From: Candidatus Rokuibacteriota bacterium | Lineage (GTDB): Bacteria; Methylomirabilota; Methylomirabilia; Rokubacteriales; CSP1-6 | Reading direction: 5' to 3' | Assembly: GCA_003220345.1 (NCBI GenBank) | Contig: QHSC01000096.1 | Coordinates: 1 to 41,352, forward strand | DNA: 41,352 bases | In this document: in pieces, positions 8,607 through 16,347 of the stretch | Layout of the letters: each line of letters opens with the position of its first letter | Numbering within the stretch: position 1 is the stretch's first letter | The notes under the pieces: generated by a model | Database searches by the model: none | The model's input: only the letters and a program-made list of their open reading frames with translations | Told to the model about the DNA's origin: nothing | Position numbers and translations under genes: made by a program

Positions 8607-9884
8607 CTACTTCCGCTCGGACCACTTCGGGAGCGGGTAGAGCACGTCGGTCGACGCGAGCTCGAAGGGCCAGACGATCTTGAGCTGACCGCCCCGCCAC
8701 TGGGTGATCAGGGGCGTGCCCGACTCGTTCTGCCCCGTGGCGGGATCGAACTTCACGCCCTTCCACGGCATGATGAGCTGGCTCGGCTTGAGATCCGTGG
8801 TGAACAGAGCCTTGCGAATCGCCTCCGGGTCCGTTGAGCCCGCGCGGTTGATGGCGTCGAGGAGCACGATCATGCCCGTGAAGGAGCGCGAGGTGTTGTC
8901 GTTCAGGTCCTTGCCCTGCTTGGCCTTGTACATGGCATTGACCTTGGCCACCATCGGCTTCTTCGCGGCGAGGTCGAGCGAGAACACCGAGCGCGACATG
9001 ATCCCGTCCGCGTCCTTGCCCACGGCGGTGATGAAGTCCGACTCGATGTAGCCGGAATCCTGGGTCAGGATCATGGGGGCGTTGTAGTCGAGCTCGCGAG
9101 CCGTGCGCACGAAGAGAATGGCGTCATTGGTATAGCCGGTCGGGAGCAGCACCGACGGGCCCGCCGCCTTGAGCCGCTGCACCTCCGAGGTCAACGACGT
9201 GCTCCGCGATCGATAGGCGATCTTCTCCACCACCTTGTAGCCGTGCTCGCCCGCGAGCTTCTCCTGCACGCGGGAGGAGTCCGAGCCGAAGAGCGTGTCC
9301 TCGTAGAAGGTGGCCACGGTGGGGAACTTGACGCCCTTCTTGGCCTGGAACTCTTTCAGGAACTCGAACATGGCGATCGAGAAGTGCTCGTCGTGCGGGC
9401 TCGTGCGGAAGAACCATTTGAAGCCTCGCCGGTGGAGGGTGGGCGAGGACGACTCGCCCGACAGGTAGGGGATGCCGGAGCGCTCGGCGACCTGGCTGGC
9501 CGTGGCGGAGACGGAGCTGTGGTAGGCGCCGTAGAGCGCGACGACCTTCTCCTGCGTGATGAGGCGCTCGGCCTCGGACTGGCCGAGCTCGGGCTTGCCC
9601 TGGTGGTCCACCACGACGAGCCGCGCCTTGGCGCCGCCGAGGTTCGGCAATCCCTCCGTCCGCGCCAGGGGCAGGTCGAGGTCGTGCTTGCCGTTGACGA
9701 TCTCCACGGCCAGCTCGGCGGCGACCTTGGAGTCGATACCTGCCTGAGCCGTGGGGCCCGTGGTGGGATAGAGCACGCCGATCACGACGTCCTTGGGCTG
9801 CGCCGTCGGCCCACTCATGGCCACGCCGAGGAGCGCCGCCACCGCGGCCGCGCCGAGCATCAGTCGGTTGAGCCAGCTCCGCAT
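8607..9884 (-). CDS. ABC transporter substrate-binding protein, branched-chain amino acid (LivJ/Peripla_BP_6) type
   Basis: 425 residues with a Sec signal peptide (Arg near residue 2, hydrophobic stretch about 9-24). The mature start VVIGVLYPTTGPTAQAG is typical of LivJ/AmiC-like type I binding proteins. Such proteins capture amino acids, amides or aromatic acids in the periplasm. A strong Shine-Dalgarno, GGAGG, lies eight bases before the ATG at 9884. It is the first gene of the hyuAB-SDR-molybdenum hydroxylase run, so its ligand is probably the pathway substrate (inference). The cognate LivH/M permeases and LivG/F ATPases are not in the window, making it an orphan binding protein or one that borrows a transporter encoded elsewhere. 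Confidence 0.92.
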   Translation of the reverse strand: MRSWLNRLMLGAAAVAALLGVAMSGPTAQPKDVVIGVLYPTTGPTAQAGIDSKVAAELAVEIVNGKHDLDLPLARTEGLPNLGGAKARLVVVDHQGKPELGQSEAERLITQEKVVALYGAYHSSVSATASQVAERSGIPYLSGESSSPTLHRRGFKWFFRTSPHDEHFSIAMFEFLKEFQAKKGVKFPTVATFYEDTLFGSDSSRVQEKLAGEHGYKVVEKIAYRSRSTSLTSEVQRLKAAGPSVLLPTGYTNDAILFVRTARELDYNAPMILTQDSGYIESDFITAVGKDADGIMSRSVFSLDLAAKKPMVAKVNAMYKAKQGKDLNDNTSRSFTGMIVLLDAINRAGSTDPEAIRKALFTTDLKPSQLIMPWKGVKFDPATGQNESGTPLITQWRGGQLKIVWPFELASTDVLYPLPKWSERK

Positions 9885-9998
9885 GGTCCGGTCCTCCGTT
9901 CTTCTCGATGACTCACGTGAGCAGCATGGCGACGTCGGCGGCGAAGGTAGGCGGCTCTGCCCGCGGTGTAAGCACTCTGCCCGACACCGTCACATGCG
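9885..9998 (-). promoter_or_regulatory. Intergenic region before the binding protein-hyuAB operon, with a 10-bp palindrome
   Basis: This 114-bp gap separates the coxS-like gene of set 2 from the binding-protein gene. It contains the perfect palindrome CTCACGTGAG at 9912-9921, about 30 bases before the start codon, a possible operator. A weak promoter candidate reads TTACAC, 16 bases, TACCTT on the minus strand. No terminator hairpin with a T-run is visible, so readthrough from set 2 is also possible. Confidence 0.3.
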
Positions 9999-10481
9999 TC
10001 AAGGCGTACTGCCGCCCGCCATGGTCCGCGCGGCCTCGGCGATGGCCTCCACGATGAAGTGGTAGCCGGTGCAGCGGCACAGATGGCCGGCCAGCATCTC
10101 GCGGATCTCCTCGTGGGTCGGCGCCGGATGCTCCGCGAGAAACGCGCAGGCGCTCACGATGATGCCGGGCGTGCAGTAGCCGCACTGGAGCCCGTGCTTG
10201 GCCCAGAAGGCCTCCTGGACCGGATGCAGCCCCTCTCCGGGCGCGATGCCCTCGATGGTCGTGATCTCCCGGCCGTCGACCTGAACCGCCAGCACGAGAC
10301 AGGCGCGAACCGGCGCGCCGTCGAGGAGCACGGTGCAGGCGCCGCACACGCCGTGCTCGCACCCGACATGCGTCCCCGTGAGATCGAGATCTTCGCGAAG
10401 GAAATCAGCCAGGGTCGAGCGCACGTCCACATCCCGCGCGTGGGGCGCGCCGTTGACGGTGACGCGAACGGCCCGCTTCAT
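9999..10481 (-). CDS. Molybdenum hydroxylase 2Fe-2S small subunit (CoxS family), set 2
   Basis: 160 residues with both iron-sulfur domains: [16 protein letters not shown] (about residues 39-54) for the ferredoxin-type cluster, and CGYCTPGII plus [10 protein letters not shown] for the C-terminal cluster. The ATG at 10481 overlaps the coxM-like stop as ATGA; an in-frame ATG five codons upstream is possible but less likely. It relays electrons from the Mo site to FAD. It is the last gene of the three-gene set, with order L-M-S. The sequence differs clearly from the set 1 subunit, so the two sets are separate enzymes rather than a recent duplication. Confidence 0.95.
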   Translation of the reverse strand: MKRAVRVTVNGAPHARDVDVRSTLADFLREDLDLTGTHVGCEHGVCGACTVLLDGAPVRACLVLAVQVDGREITTIEGIAPGEGLHPVQEAFWAKHGLQCGYCTPGIIVSACAFLAEHPAPTHEEIREMLAGHLCRCTGYHFIVEAIAEAARTMAGGSTP

Positions 10482-11347
10482 GCGGCCTTCCCGCATCGCT
10501 CGAGCGCAGCGGCGAGCACGCGCGAAGCGAGGGTGGCGGCCACGGTCGAGCGATACTCCGCGGTGGCGTGCAGATCGCCATCAGGACGGAGCGCGGCCGC
10601 CGCCGCCTTCGCCGCCTCGCCGATGCGCGCAGGCGTCGGCTGCCGTCCCAGGAGGGCGGACTCGCCCGGCCCACTTCGCACCGGCGTGCCGCCGACGCCG
10701 AAGAAGCCCAGGCGCGCATGGGTGACCGCGCCCGCGCCATCCAGCGCGAGCACCGCGGCGCAGCCAACGAGGGCGAAGTCTCCGTGGCGTCTCGTCACCT
10801 CGGCAAACCCCCAGCCCGCCCCCTCCGGGGGCAGCGTGAAGCGGACCGCGGTGGCGAGCTCGTCCGACTCGAGCGAGGTGGTCAGCGGCGCCACGTAGAG
10901 CTGGTCGGCGGCAATGACGCGCTCCCCGCCCCTTCGCCGGGCCACCACCTCGCCGTCGAGGCAAAGCAGGAGCGCGGGCAGCTCGGAGGCGGGATCCGCG
11001 TGCACGATGCTGCCCACGACCGTCCCGCGATTTCGTATCGGGGGGTGGGCGACCCACCGCAGAGCCTCGGCCAGGAGGGGCGCGCGCTCACGTGCGAAGA
11101 TCTCGAGGTCGCGCTGCCGCGCGAGCGCATTGACGGTGAGGACGCCGCGCGATTCCGCCATGCCCTCGAGATCGCCGCAGCCGTTGATGTCGACGAGGGC
11201 CGCCGGTCGCGCCAGCCTCAGGGCGAGCATGGGAATGAGGCTCTGTCCTCCCGCGAGCACCTTGGCCTCGTCCCCATGGCGGCGCAGCGCCTCCACCGCG
11301 TCGGCGGCGCTCGAGGCCGCCACGTACTCGAACGGCGCGGGCTTCAC
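10478..11347 (-). CDS. Molybdenum hydroxylase FAD-binding medium subunit (CoxM family), set 2
   Basis: 289 residues with the FAD-binding signatures KVLAGGQSLIPML (about residues 29-41) and PPIRNRGTVVGSIVHADPASE, the NRGTVGG-type loop of CoxM/CutM proteins. The start is GTG at 11347, sharing a GTGA overlap with the coxL-like stop at 11344-11346, so the unusual start codon is fixed by the junction. It accepts electrons from the 2Fe-2S subunit and passes them to a quinone or other acceptor. The stop overlaps the next start as ATGA, so the three subunits are translationally coupled. Confidence 0.93.
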   Translation of the reverse strand: MKPAPFEYVAASSAADAVEALRRHGDEAKVLAGGQSLIPMLALRLARPAALVDINGCGDLEGMAESRGVLTVNALARQRDLEIFARERAPLLAEALRWVAHPPIRNRGTVVGSIVHADPASELPALLLCLDGEVVARRRGGERVIAADQLYVAPLTTSLESDELATAVRFTLPPEGAGWGFAEVTRRHGDFALVGCAAVLALDGAGAVTHARLGFFGVGGTPVRSGPGESALLGRQPTPARIGEAAKAAAAALRPDGDLHATAEYRSTVAATLASRVLAAALERCGKAA

Positions 11348-13689
11348 GACCTCGTGGCCCGGCGGATGAGGTCGAGCACCACGGAGGGGCCGAGGGGCGT
11401 GCGCGTGACGCGCGCGTTCCAGGGGGCGAGCGCGTCCTCGACGGCATTGGCGATGGCGGCGGGAGGCGAGATGGCCCCGCCCTCACCGATGCCCTTGACG
11501 CCCAGGGGGTTGCGGGGCGACGGGTACTCGAGGTGCACGGTCTCGATGGGCGGCAGCTCCATGGCCGTGGGCACGAGGTAGTCCATGAAGGTGCCGGTGA
11601 GAAGCTGGCCATGCTCGTCGTAGACCATCTCCTCGAGCAGGGCGCCTCCGATGCCTTGCGCCACGCCGCCGTGAATCTGCCCTTCCACGATGACGGGATT
11701 GATGACCTTGCCGCAGTCGTGGGACACGAGATAGCGCAGGAGCCGGACCGACCCCGTGCCGGGATCCACCTCGACGAGGGCGACGTGCACCGCGCTCGTA
11801 TAGGTCACCGTCGGCTGATGGTGATAGACGGTGGCCTCGAAGTCGGGCGACACGAGGCTCGGCCTGGCGAAGGTCGGGATGGCGGACTGGATGACTCGCG
11901 CGAGCGGCACGGAGGAGGCCGGCGCCCCGCGCACCGACACGGCGCCGTCGCTGACCTCGATGTCGGCGGGCGCTGCCTCTAGGAGCGCGGCGGCCGCCTC
12001 GGCGATCTTGTCTCTCACCTTGCCGGCCGCCACGTGGATCGAGCTGCCCGCATTCACCGCGCTCCGCGAAGCGAACGTGCCCACACCGAAGGGGATGGCC
12101 GCGGTGTCGCCACCGATCACCGTGACCCAGTCGAGGGGGATTCCGAGGGCGTCCGCCGCGATCTGCGCAAATGACGTTTCGTGCCCCTGCCCCTGACAGC
12201 AGGCCCCCGTGGCCACCACGGCGCGCCCCCAGGCATCGAGCCGGACCACGGCGCCCTCGTAGGGGCCGATGGCCGTCCCCTCGACATAGCCGGAGATGCC
12301 GACGCCGCGGTGAATGCCCCGCGCCCTCAGCTCCGCCTGCTCTCTCCTGAGCGCGTCGTAGCCGATGGCCGCGAGCGCAGAGTCGAGCGCCGCCTTGAAA
12401 TCGCCGCTGTCGTAGACGAGCGGGTTGCCGTCTCGATACGGGATGCCGAGCTCATAGGGCATGTCGGCCGCGCTCAGGTAGTTCTTCCGCCTCAGCTCCG
12501 CGGGATCCATGCGCAGCTCTCTGGCGAGGCAGTCCACGATGCGATCCATGGCGAAGACAGTCTCGGGGCGGCCCGCGCCGCGATACGGCGCATTCGGGGT
12601 CTTGTTGGTGACCACGCCACGGCATTCCACGCTCAGGCTCGGCACGCGGTGAGGGCCCAGGAGGTGGGCGACCGTGTTGTAGGGGAGGACGATGCCCCAC
12701 GAATTGTAGGCGCCGAGATCGACCCAGATCCGGTCGCGCACGGCCAGCATGCTCCCGTCGCGCCGCGCGGCGATCTCGATGTCGTGGATCTGGTGGCGGG
12801 CGTGGGCGGCCGCCATCATGTGCTCGCGGCGGTCCTCGACCCACTTCACAGGGCGGCGAGCGGCGATGGCCGCCACGGGGATCAGCAAGTCCTCCGGATA
12901 TCCGGTGGCCTTGGTGCCGAAGCCTCCGCCCACGTCGGGGGCGATGACGCGGACCTTGTGGGGCGGCAGCCCGAGCGCCGCCACCAGCCCCTGCTGGACG
13001 AAGTGGACGACCTGCGTGCCGTTCCACGTCGTCAGCGTGCCGTCGCGGGTGTCCCACTGCGCGACCACGCCGCGCGTCTCGATGGGCATGCCGACATAGC
13101 GCTGGATGTGGAAGCGCTCTCGCACGGTGACATCGGCCCCTCGAAACACCGCCTCCGTGTCGCCGAAGCCCGTGGCGAAATGAATCGCAACGTTGTCGCC
13201 CCATTCGCCGTGGAGCACCGGTGAGCCCGGCTCCGCCGCCGCCACCATGTCGACCACGGCGGCGAGCGGCTCGTACGTGACCTCGACGGCCTCGCCGGCG
13301 TCTTCGGCGAGCGCGCGACTCGTGGCCAGGACCATGGCGACGATCTCGCCCACGAAGAGGACACGATCACGCGCCATGGCGAGCTGGGGCACCTGCTTCA
13401 TGGTCACGTCGACGCGCGCGGCGAGACCCGGAGGAACGCTGCCGAAGAGCGGCAGCGGCTTCATCCATCGCTCGAGGTCGGCGAAGGCAAAGACGTGGGC
13501 CACGCCGGGCATCCGATGCGCCGCGTCCGTCTTCACGGAGAGGATTCGGGCGTGGCCGTGCGGGCTCCGGACAAAGGCCGCGTGGAGCATCCCGGGCAGC
13601 TTGATGTCGTCCACGTAGCGGCCTTCACCGCGGAGGAAACGAGGGTCTTCTTTCCTGCGAACGGAGGCTCCGAAGAGTTTCGCGCCCAT
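11344..13689 (-). CDS. Molybdenum hydroxylase molybdopterin-binding large subunit (form II CoxL-like), set 2
   Basis: 781 residues. The start MGAKLFGASVRRKEDPRFL is the canonical N-terminus of the CoxL/CutL family, so ATG 13689 is chosen and the longer frame upstream dismissed. Mo-cofactor motifs are GGGFGTK (about residues 254-260), APYRGAGRPE (367-376) and KGIGEGGA with the catalytic glutamate near 736. The YRGAGR loop is that of 'form II CoxL' enzymes, whose substrates are mostly unknown; the AYXCSFR loop of genuine CO dehydrogenase is absent. A good extended -10 promoter (13701-13729) lies directly upstream, leaving a leader of only a few bases. Confidence 0.92.
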   Translation of the reverse strand: MGAKLFGASVRRKEDPRFLRGEGRYVDDIKLPGMLHAAFVRSPHGHARILSVKTDAAHRMPGVAHVFAFADLERWMKPLPLFGSVPPGLAARVDVTMKQVPQLAMARDRVLFVGEIVAMVLATSRALAEDAGEAVEVTYEPLAAVVDMVAAAEPGSPVLHGEWGDNVAIHFATGFGDTEAVFRGADVTVRERFHIQRYVGMPIETRGVVAQWDTRDGTLTTWNGTQVVHFVQQGLVAALGLPPHKVRVIAPDVGGGFGTKATGYPEDLLIPVAAIAARRPVKWVEDRREHMMAAAHARHQIHDIEIAARRDGSMLAVRDRIWVDLGAYNSWGIVLPYNTVAHLLGPHRVPSLSVECRGVVTNKTPNAPYRGAGRPETVFAMDRIVDCLARELRMDPAELRRKNYLSAADMPYELGIPYRDGNPLVYDSGDFKAALDSALAAIGYDALRREQAELRARGIHRGVGISGYVEGTAIGPYEGAVVRLDAWGRAVVATGACCQGQGHETSFAQIAADALGIPLDWVTVIGGDTAAIPFGVGTFASRSAVNAGSSIHVAAGKVRDKIAEAAAALLEAAPADIEVSDGAVSVRGAPASSVPLARVIQSAIPTFARPSLVSPDFEATVYHHQPTVTYTSAVHVALVEVDPGTGSVRLLRYLVSHDCGKVINPVIVEGQIHGGVAQGIGGALLEEMVYDEHGQLLTGTFMDYLVPTAMELPPIETVHLEYPSPRNPLGVKGIGEGGAISPPAAIANAVEDALAPWNARVTRTPLGPSVVLDLIRRATRS

Positions 13690-13700
13690 GGAACCGTCCG

Positions 13701-13729
13701 ACCATATCAACAGGCCGCTCACCTGTCCA
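13701..13729 (-). promoter_or_regulatory. Sigma70-type promoter of the set 2 molybdenum hydroxylase operon
   Basis: On the minus strand the -35 box TGGACA (13729-13724) is followed by a 17-base spacer and TATGGT (13706-13701), and the spacer ends in TGA, making an extended -10 (TGN). Expected transcription start is near 13694, only about five bases before the ATG at 13689. The mRNA would be close to leaderless, fitting the absence of a clear Shine-Dalgarno. Confidence 0.55.
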
Positions 13730-13809
13730 GCGCGCGCAGCCCATGTCGATGCAGCGCCGAATACGCCTCCCGCCCTGCCCGTCATAGACGGCAAGAGGAG
13801 GAAACGACC

Positions 13810-14382
13810 ATGAGCCCATTCGGTAAAATCGTCACGATCGGCATCGCTCTCGTCACAGGAACCGCATTCCTCACGGGCGTCACCACCGCCTACATGCTTC
13901 GCCCGGCGGCGTCCGCAGATACCATGACCGCGACCTACGCTCCAACTCCCGTACGCCGCGCCCCCGCGGTGGTGGCGCCCCGCGTCGTGCCCGCGGTGAG
14001 CCGCGCGACGGTGGAGGCGCCGCGGGCGACTCCGGTGGCCACGACGGCCTCGGATTGCGCCACGGGCGGTGATCGGGCCTTGCGCATCGCGAAGCCTGGC
14101 GCGCTCGGCGGGCTCCTCGGTGCGGGCCTCGGGGCGGCCGGCGGCGCCATCGCCAACGGCGGGTCGGGCGCGGGCAAGGGCGCCTTGATCGGCGGCCTGG
14201 TGGGTGCCGTGGCCGGCGCCGGCTACGGCGCGTACAAGACGAACAACGAGTGCGGCACGATCTTCGGAAATCACGGCTTCACGGAGCCCCAGACTGTTCC
14301 CGTCGCCGTGGGACGTGGACTGGTGACCCCGGCCGCACTGGCTCCCGGCACGAACGGGATCAGGGTTTACGACGCGCGGTAA
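13810..14382 (+). CDS. Glycine-zipper envelope protein
   Basis: 190 residues. The hydrophobic N-terminus (about residues 7-29) is a signal peptide or membrane anchor, followed by an Ala/Pro/Val/Thr-rich linker (about 35-80). A glycine-zipper segment with repeated GxxxG spacing lies at about 98-142 (LGGLLGAGLGAAGG ... LIGGLVGAVAGAGYG). Two cysteines (83 and 148) flank the zipper and could form a disulfide. Similar zipper domains occur in outer-membrane lipoproteins such as SlyB and Rcs-associated proteins, but no lipobox is seen here. AGGAGG seven to eight bases before the ATG is strong. It is divergent from the coxL-like gene and followed by its own terminator, so probably monocistronic. Function unknown, likely envelope integrity (inference). 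Confidence 0.8.
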   Translation: MSPFGKIVTIGIALVTGTAFLTGVTTAYMLRPAASADTMTATYAPTPVRRAPAVVAPRVVPAVSRATVEAPRATPVATTASDCATGGDRALRIAKPGALGGLLGAGLGAAGGAIANGGSGAGKGALIGGLVGAVAGAGYGAYKTNNECGTIFGNHGFTEPQTVPVAVGRGLVTPAALAPGTNGIRVYDAR

Positions 14383-14409
14383 CATTCGTTAGTATTCGAC
14401 GGCCACCAC

Positions 14410-14453
14410 GTGGGCGGCACGCCTCATCCGGCGCGCCGCCCACTCAAGTTTTC
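14410..14453 (+). terminator. Rho-independent terminator after the glycine-zipper gene
   Basis: Arms at 14410-14423 (GTGGGCGGCACGCC) and 14430-14443 (GGCGCGCCGCCCAC) pair over 14 positions with one mismatch, around a six-base loop. TCAAGTTTTCC follows, a short T-run. It starts 27 bp after the stop codon. The stem is very GC-rich; the T-run is modest. Confidence 0.7.
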
Positions 14454-14753
14454 CGAGTTCTTCGTGATCGGTCGGCAGCGCCCTCGGGACGGGCCGAACT
14501 TCCCTCTCTGGTCCGCGTCGAAATGCAAGACCGGACAGCTTCTACCCGGTAAGCTTTTCATCGGCAACTCGATCGCCCTTCTTAGGGCTTCTTGCATCGC
14601 GAGCCCCGCCGAGTTCTTCCCGCTGGACACCGTGGCACTTCGATTGCAGATCTTCCGAGGCAGACGACCGGGCGCCAGGGCGTCGATCCCCAACGTCATG
14701 GAAGAGCAAAACAGCCCTTCCGGATCAAAAAACTGGCATAGGAGACCATCGAG
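14454..14753. other. Intergenic stretch without a convincing gene
   Basis: The gap between the glycine-zipper stop and the next gene is 371 bp; this is what remains after the terminator. Base composition is visibly less GC-rich than the flanks. Short inverted repeats are visible: ACCGG...CCGGT near 14530-14553 and GCCCT-TCTT-AGGGC near 14576-14589. Small open frames on both strands lack a Shine-Dalgarno or recognisable sequence. It may hold the promoter of the 14754 gene or a small RNA, but nothing is firmly supported. Confidence 0.4.
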
Positions 14754-15323
14754 ATGGACATGAGAGTCGTTACGGCCATGATCCTCCTCGGATTCATCGT
14801 CCTCATCGGAATTTCCCTTTGGGCGTATCGGCGGCGCCGCACGGACCGCCTGCGCTCGCGCTTCGGACGCGAATACGAGCGAACCGTGCGGGACAGAGCA
14901 GGCCGCGCCGGAGCTGAAGCGGAACTCGAGGCACGGGTCGAGCGCGTGGAAACTCTACACGTTCGCGAACTCGACCCCAAAGATCGGGCGAGGCTAGCCG
15001 AGGCGTGGAAGTCCGTCCAGACGCAATTTGCGGACGACCCGCAGGGTGCGGCAGCGGCGGCGGATCATCTGGTGGGCGAAGCGATGCAAGCGCGAGGATA
15101 TCCGGTGGGCACCTCCGAGCAGTGCGTGGCCGATATCTCCGTACACCACGCCCATGTGGTGGATGACTACCGGCGAGCCCGCGAGATAACGTCGCGGGCC
15201 GATCGAGGGCAGGCGAGCACCGAGGATCTGCGAGAGGCCATGATCTGCTACCGGGCGCTTTTCGCTGAGCTGACGGGAACCCACAATGGCGGACGGGAGG
15301 TGCGCGATGACCGGGCGGCATGA
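14754..15323 (+). CDS. Conserved membrane-anchored protein of unknown function (STEDLR family, larger paralog)
   Basis: 189 residues. One N-terminal transmembrane helix (about residues 6-24) is followed by Arg-rich RRRR, so the rest is probably cytoplasmic. The soluble part begins RFGREYERTVRDR (36-48), has a Glu/Arg-rich helical stretch (50-72), then a conserved block with W85, Q89, F92 and DDP (94-96), and ends with STEDLR (155-160) and YRALF. I recognise this as a widespread conserved protein lacking an assigned function. GGAG nine bases before the ATG supports the start. It overlaps the next gene by 17 bp, and the two share the conserved block, so they look like an ancient tandem duplication acting together. 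Confidence 0.75.
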   Translation: MDMRVVTAMILLGFIVLIGISLWAYRRRRTDRLRSRFGREYERTVRDRAGRAGAEAELEARVERVETLHVRELDPKDRARLAEAWKSVQTQFADDPQGAAAAADHLVGEAMQARGYPVGTSEQCVADISVHHAHVVDDYRRAREITSRADRGQASTEDLREAMICYRALFAELTGTHNGGREVRDDRAA

Positions 15324-15708
15324 AGAAGAACGGAGTGAAGGAGGTCGCAAGCTCGCGGCGACGGAGCCATCACAGTCGGCCCTCGACCACCGTGGCGAGA
15401 ATCGTCAAGAGCCCCTACCCAGGACCGATCTCACAGACGTCGAGCCTCTCTTCGCTGGCGAGGAAGGTGGCCGCTTCCGGCAGCGCTGGGACGCCATCCA
15501 GGCAGGCTTCGTGGACGAGCCCCGGGAGGCCGTGGAGCACGCGGCAAAACTCGTGGTCGAGGTGATGACCTCCCTCGAGCAGACATTTGCGGACGAGCGG
15601 TCCCGGCTGGAAAACGCGGGAAACGGCGGCGACGGGAGGTCGACGGAAGATCTTCGTCAGACTCTCCGGCGGTATCGGGCGTTCTTCGACCGTCTCCTGG
15701 CAATCTAG
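15307..15708 (+). CDS. Small soluble STEDLR-family protein, paralog of the upstream gene
   Basis: 133 residues, starting at ATG 15307 preceded by GGGAGG at good spacing, inside the end of the previous gene. The first 45 residues are polar and probably disordered, with no membrane segment. Residues 57-90 (RFRQRW ... F-D-EP ... LVVEVM) and 112-131 (STEDLR ... YRAFFDRL) align with residues 81-111 and 155-173 of the upstream protein. It thus keeps only the shared domain, without the membrane helix. Translational coupling suggests a hetero-complex (inference). Function unknown. Confidence 0.7.
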   Translation: MTGRHEEERSEGGRKLAATEPSQSALDHRGENRQEPLPRTDLTDVEPLFAGEEGGRFRQRWDAIQAGFVDEPREAVEHAAKLVVEVMTSLEQTFADERSRLENAGNGGDGRSTEDLRQTLRRYRAFFDRLLAI

Positions 15709-15734
15709 GGACCCGGCTCCCGACCGCCCGGGCA

Positions 15735-16118
15735 TCAGTCAGGGATACAGGCGGTGACCGTGATCTCCACGAGGAGTTCGGGAGAGTTCAGCATCACCTC
15801 GACGGTCGTTCTCGCCGGCTTGTCGTTGGGGAAGTACTTACCGTACTCCTCGTTGTAGGCGGCGAGGTCCTCCCGCTTCGTCAGATACGCGGTCACCGTC
15901 AGCACGTTATCCAGAGACGTGCCGGCAGCCTGCAGGATCAGCTTGATACGCTCGAGGACATTGCGGGTCTGCTCACGGATATCCTTGCCGACCTCCCCGG
16001 AGGTGGGGTGCCTCCCCGTCTGGCCCGCCACGAAGACGAGATTGCCGAATCGCGTGGCCGCGGACAGATTGGGATTGGACGTGGCCAGAGCCACCTTGAC
16101 GGTTTCTTTCTTGGGCAT
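15735..16118 (-). CDS. RidA/YjgF/Rid-family protein
   Basis: 127 residues with the Rid fold signature: NLVFVAGQTG (about residues 27-36), and the C-terminal block ARTTVEV ... LLVEITVTA containing the conserved Arg and Glu used by RidA to bind and hydrolyse reactive enamine/imine intermediates released by PLP enzymes. It acts as a cytoplasmic trimer. ATG 16118 is chosen (MPKKETVKVALATSN) with GGGA upstream; frame upstream of it lies in the 5' leader. It has its own strong promoter at 16206-16235 and converges on the STEDLR pair. Exact Rid subfamily is not certain. Confidence 0.9.
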   Translation of the reverse strand: MPKKETVKVALATSNPNLSAATRFGNLVFVAGQTGRHPTSGEVGKDIREQTRNVLERIKLILQAAGTSLDNVLTVTAYLTKREDLAAYNEEYGKYFPNDKPARTTVEVMLNSPELLVEITVTACIPD

Positions 16119-16205
16119 GTCGTTCCCTTTCGCGCAGAGCCGCGCTGAGTGAAGTCGACCTCCGAATCCGGGCAAATCGAAGATCAGGGTCCGGTGACAG
16201 TCCGA

Positions 16206-16235
16206 TTTATAGGGTAGCGCACGGCTCGCTGTCAA
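16206..16235 (-). promoter_or_regulatory. Sigma70 promoter of the ridA-like gene
   Basis: Minus-strand -35 TTGACA (16235-16230, perfect consensus), an 18-base spacer, and -10 TATAAA (16211-16206, five of six). The predicted start near 16199 gives a leader of about 80 bases. This is among the best consensus promoters in the window. Confidence 0.65.
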
Positions 16236-16269
16236 CGGAGCTTCCGTCTCCCGAGGCGCGGTGGGTCAG

Positions 16270-16299
16270 TTGACAACATCTGTACCTCTGAGAAGATGT
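16270..16299 (+). promoter_or_regulatory. TTGACA box and inverted repeat upstream of the 16348 gene
   Basis: TTGACA at 16270-16275 is a perfect -35 hexamer, but no good -10 follows at 16-18 bases. Overlapping it, ACATCT (16276-16281) and AGATGT (16294-16299) form an inverted repeat with a 12-base spacer, a possible operator or leader hairpin. Confidence 0.3.
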
Positions 16300-16347
16300 G
16301 CGTCATCCCGCAGGAGGCTACAGTTTGCGTCATGGAAGGAGGCCGCG

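Noticed and set aside
1839-13689. Aerobic CO dehydrogenase
   Set aside because: Neither large subunit has the AYXCSFR active-site loop; they read SAYRTFGSIQ and APYRGAGRPE. General molybdenum hydroxylase names are used instead.
14410-14763. Small ORFs on either strand in the 14383-14753 gap
   Set aside because: No Shine-Dalgarno, no recognisable sequence, and overlap with the terminator hairpin.
16299-16333. Direct repeat TGCGTCAT twice upstream of the 16348 gene
   Set aside because: Eight bases in two copies 27 bp apart is too short to separate from chance without a conservation test.
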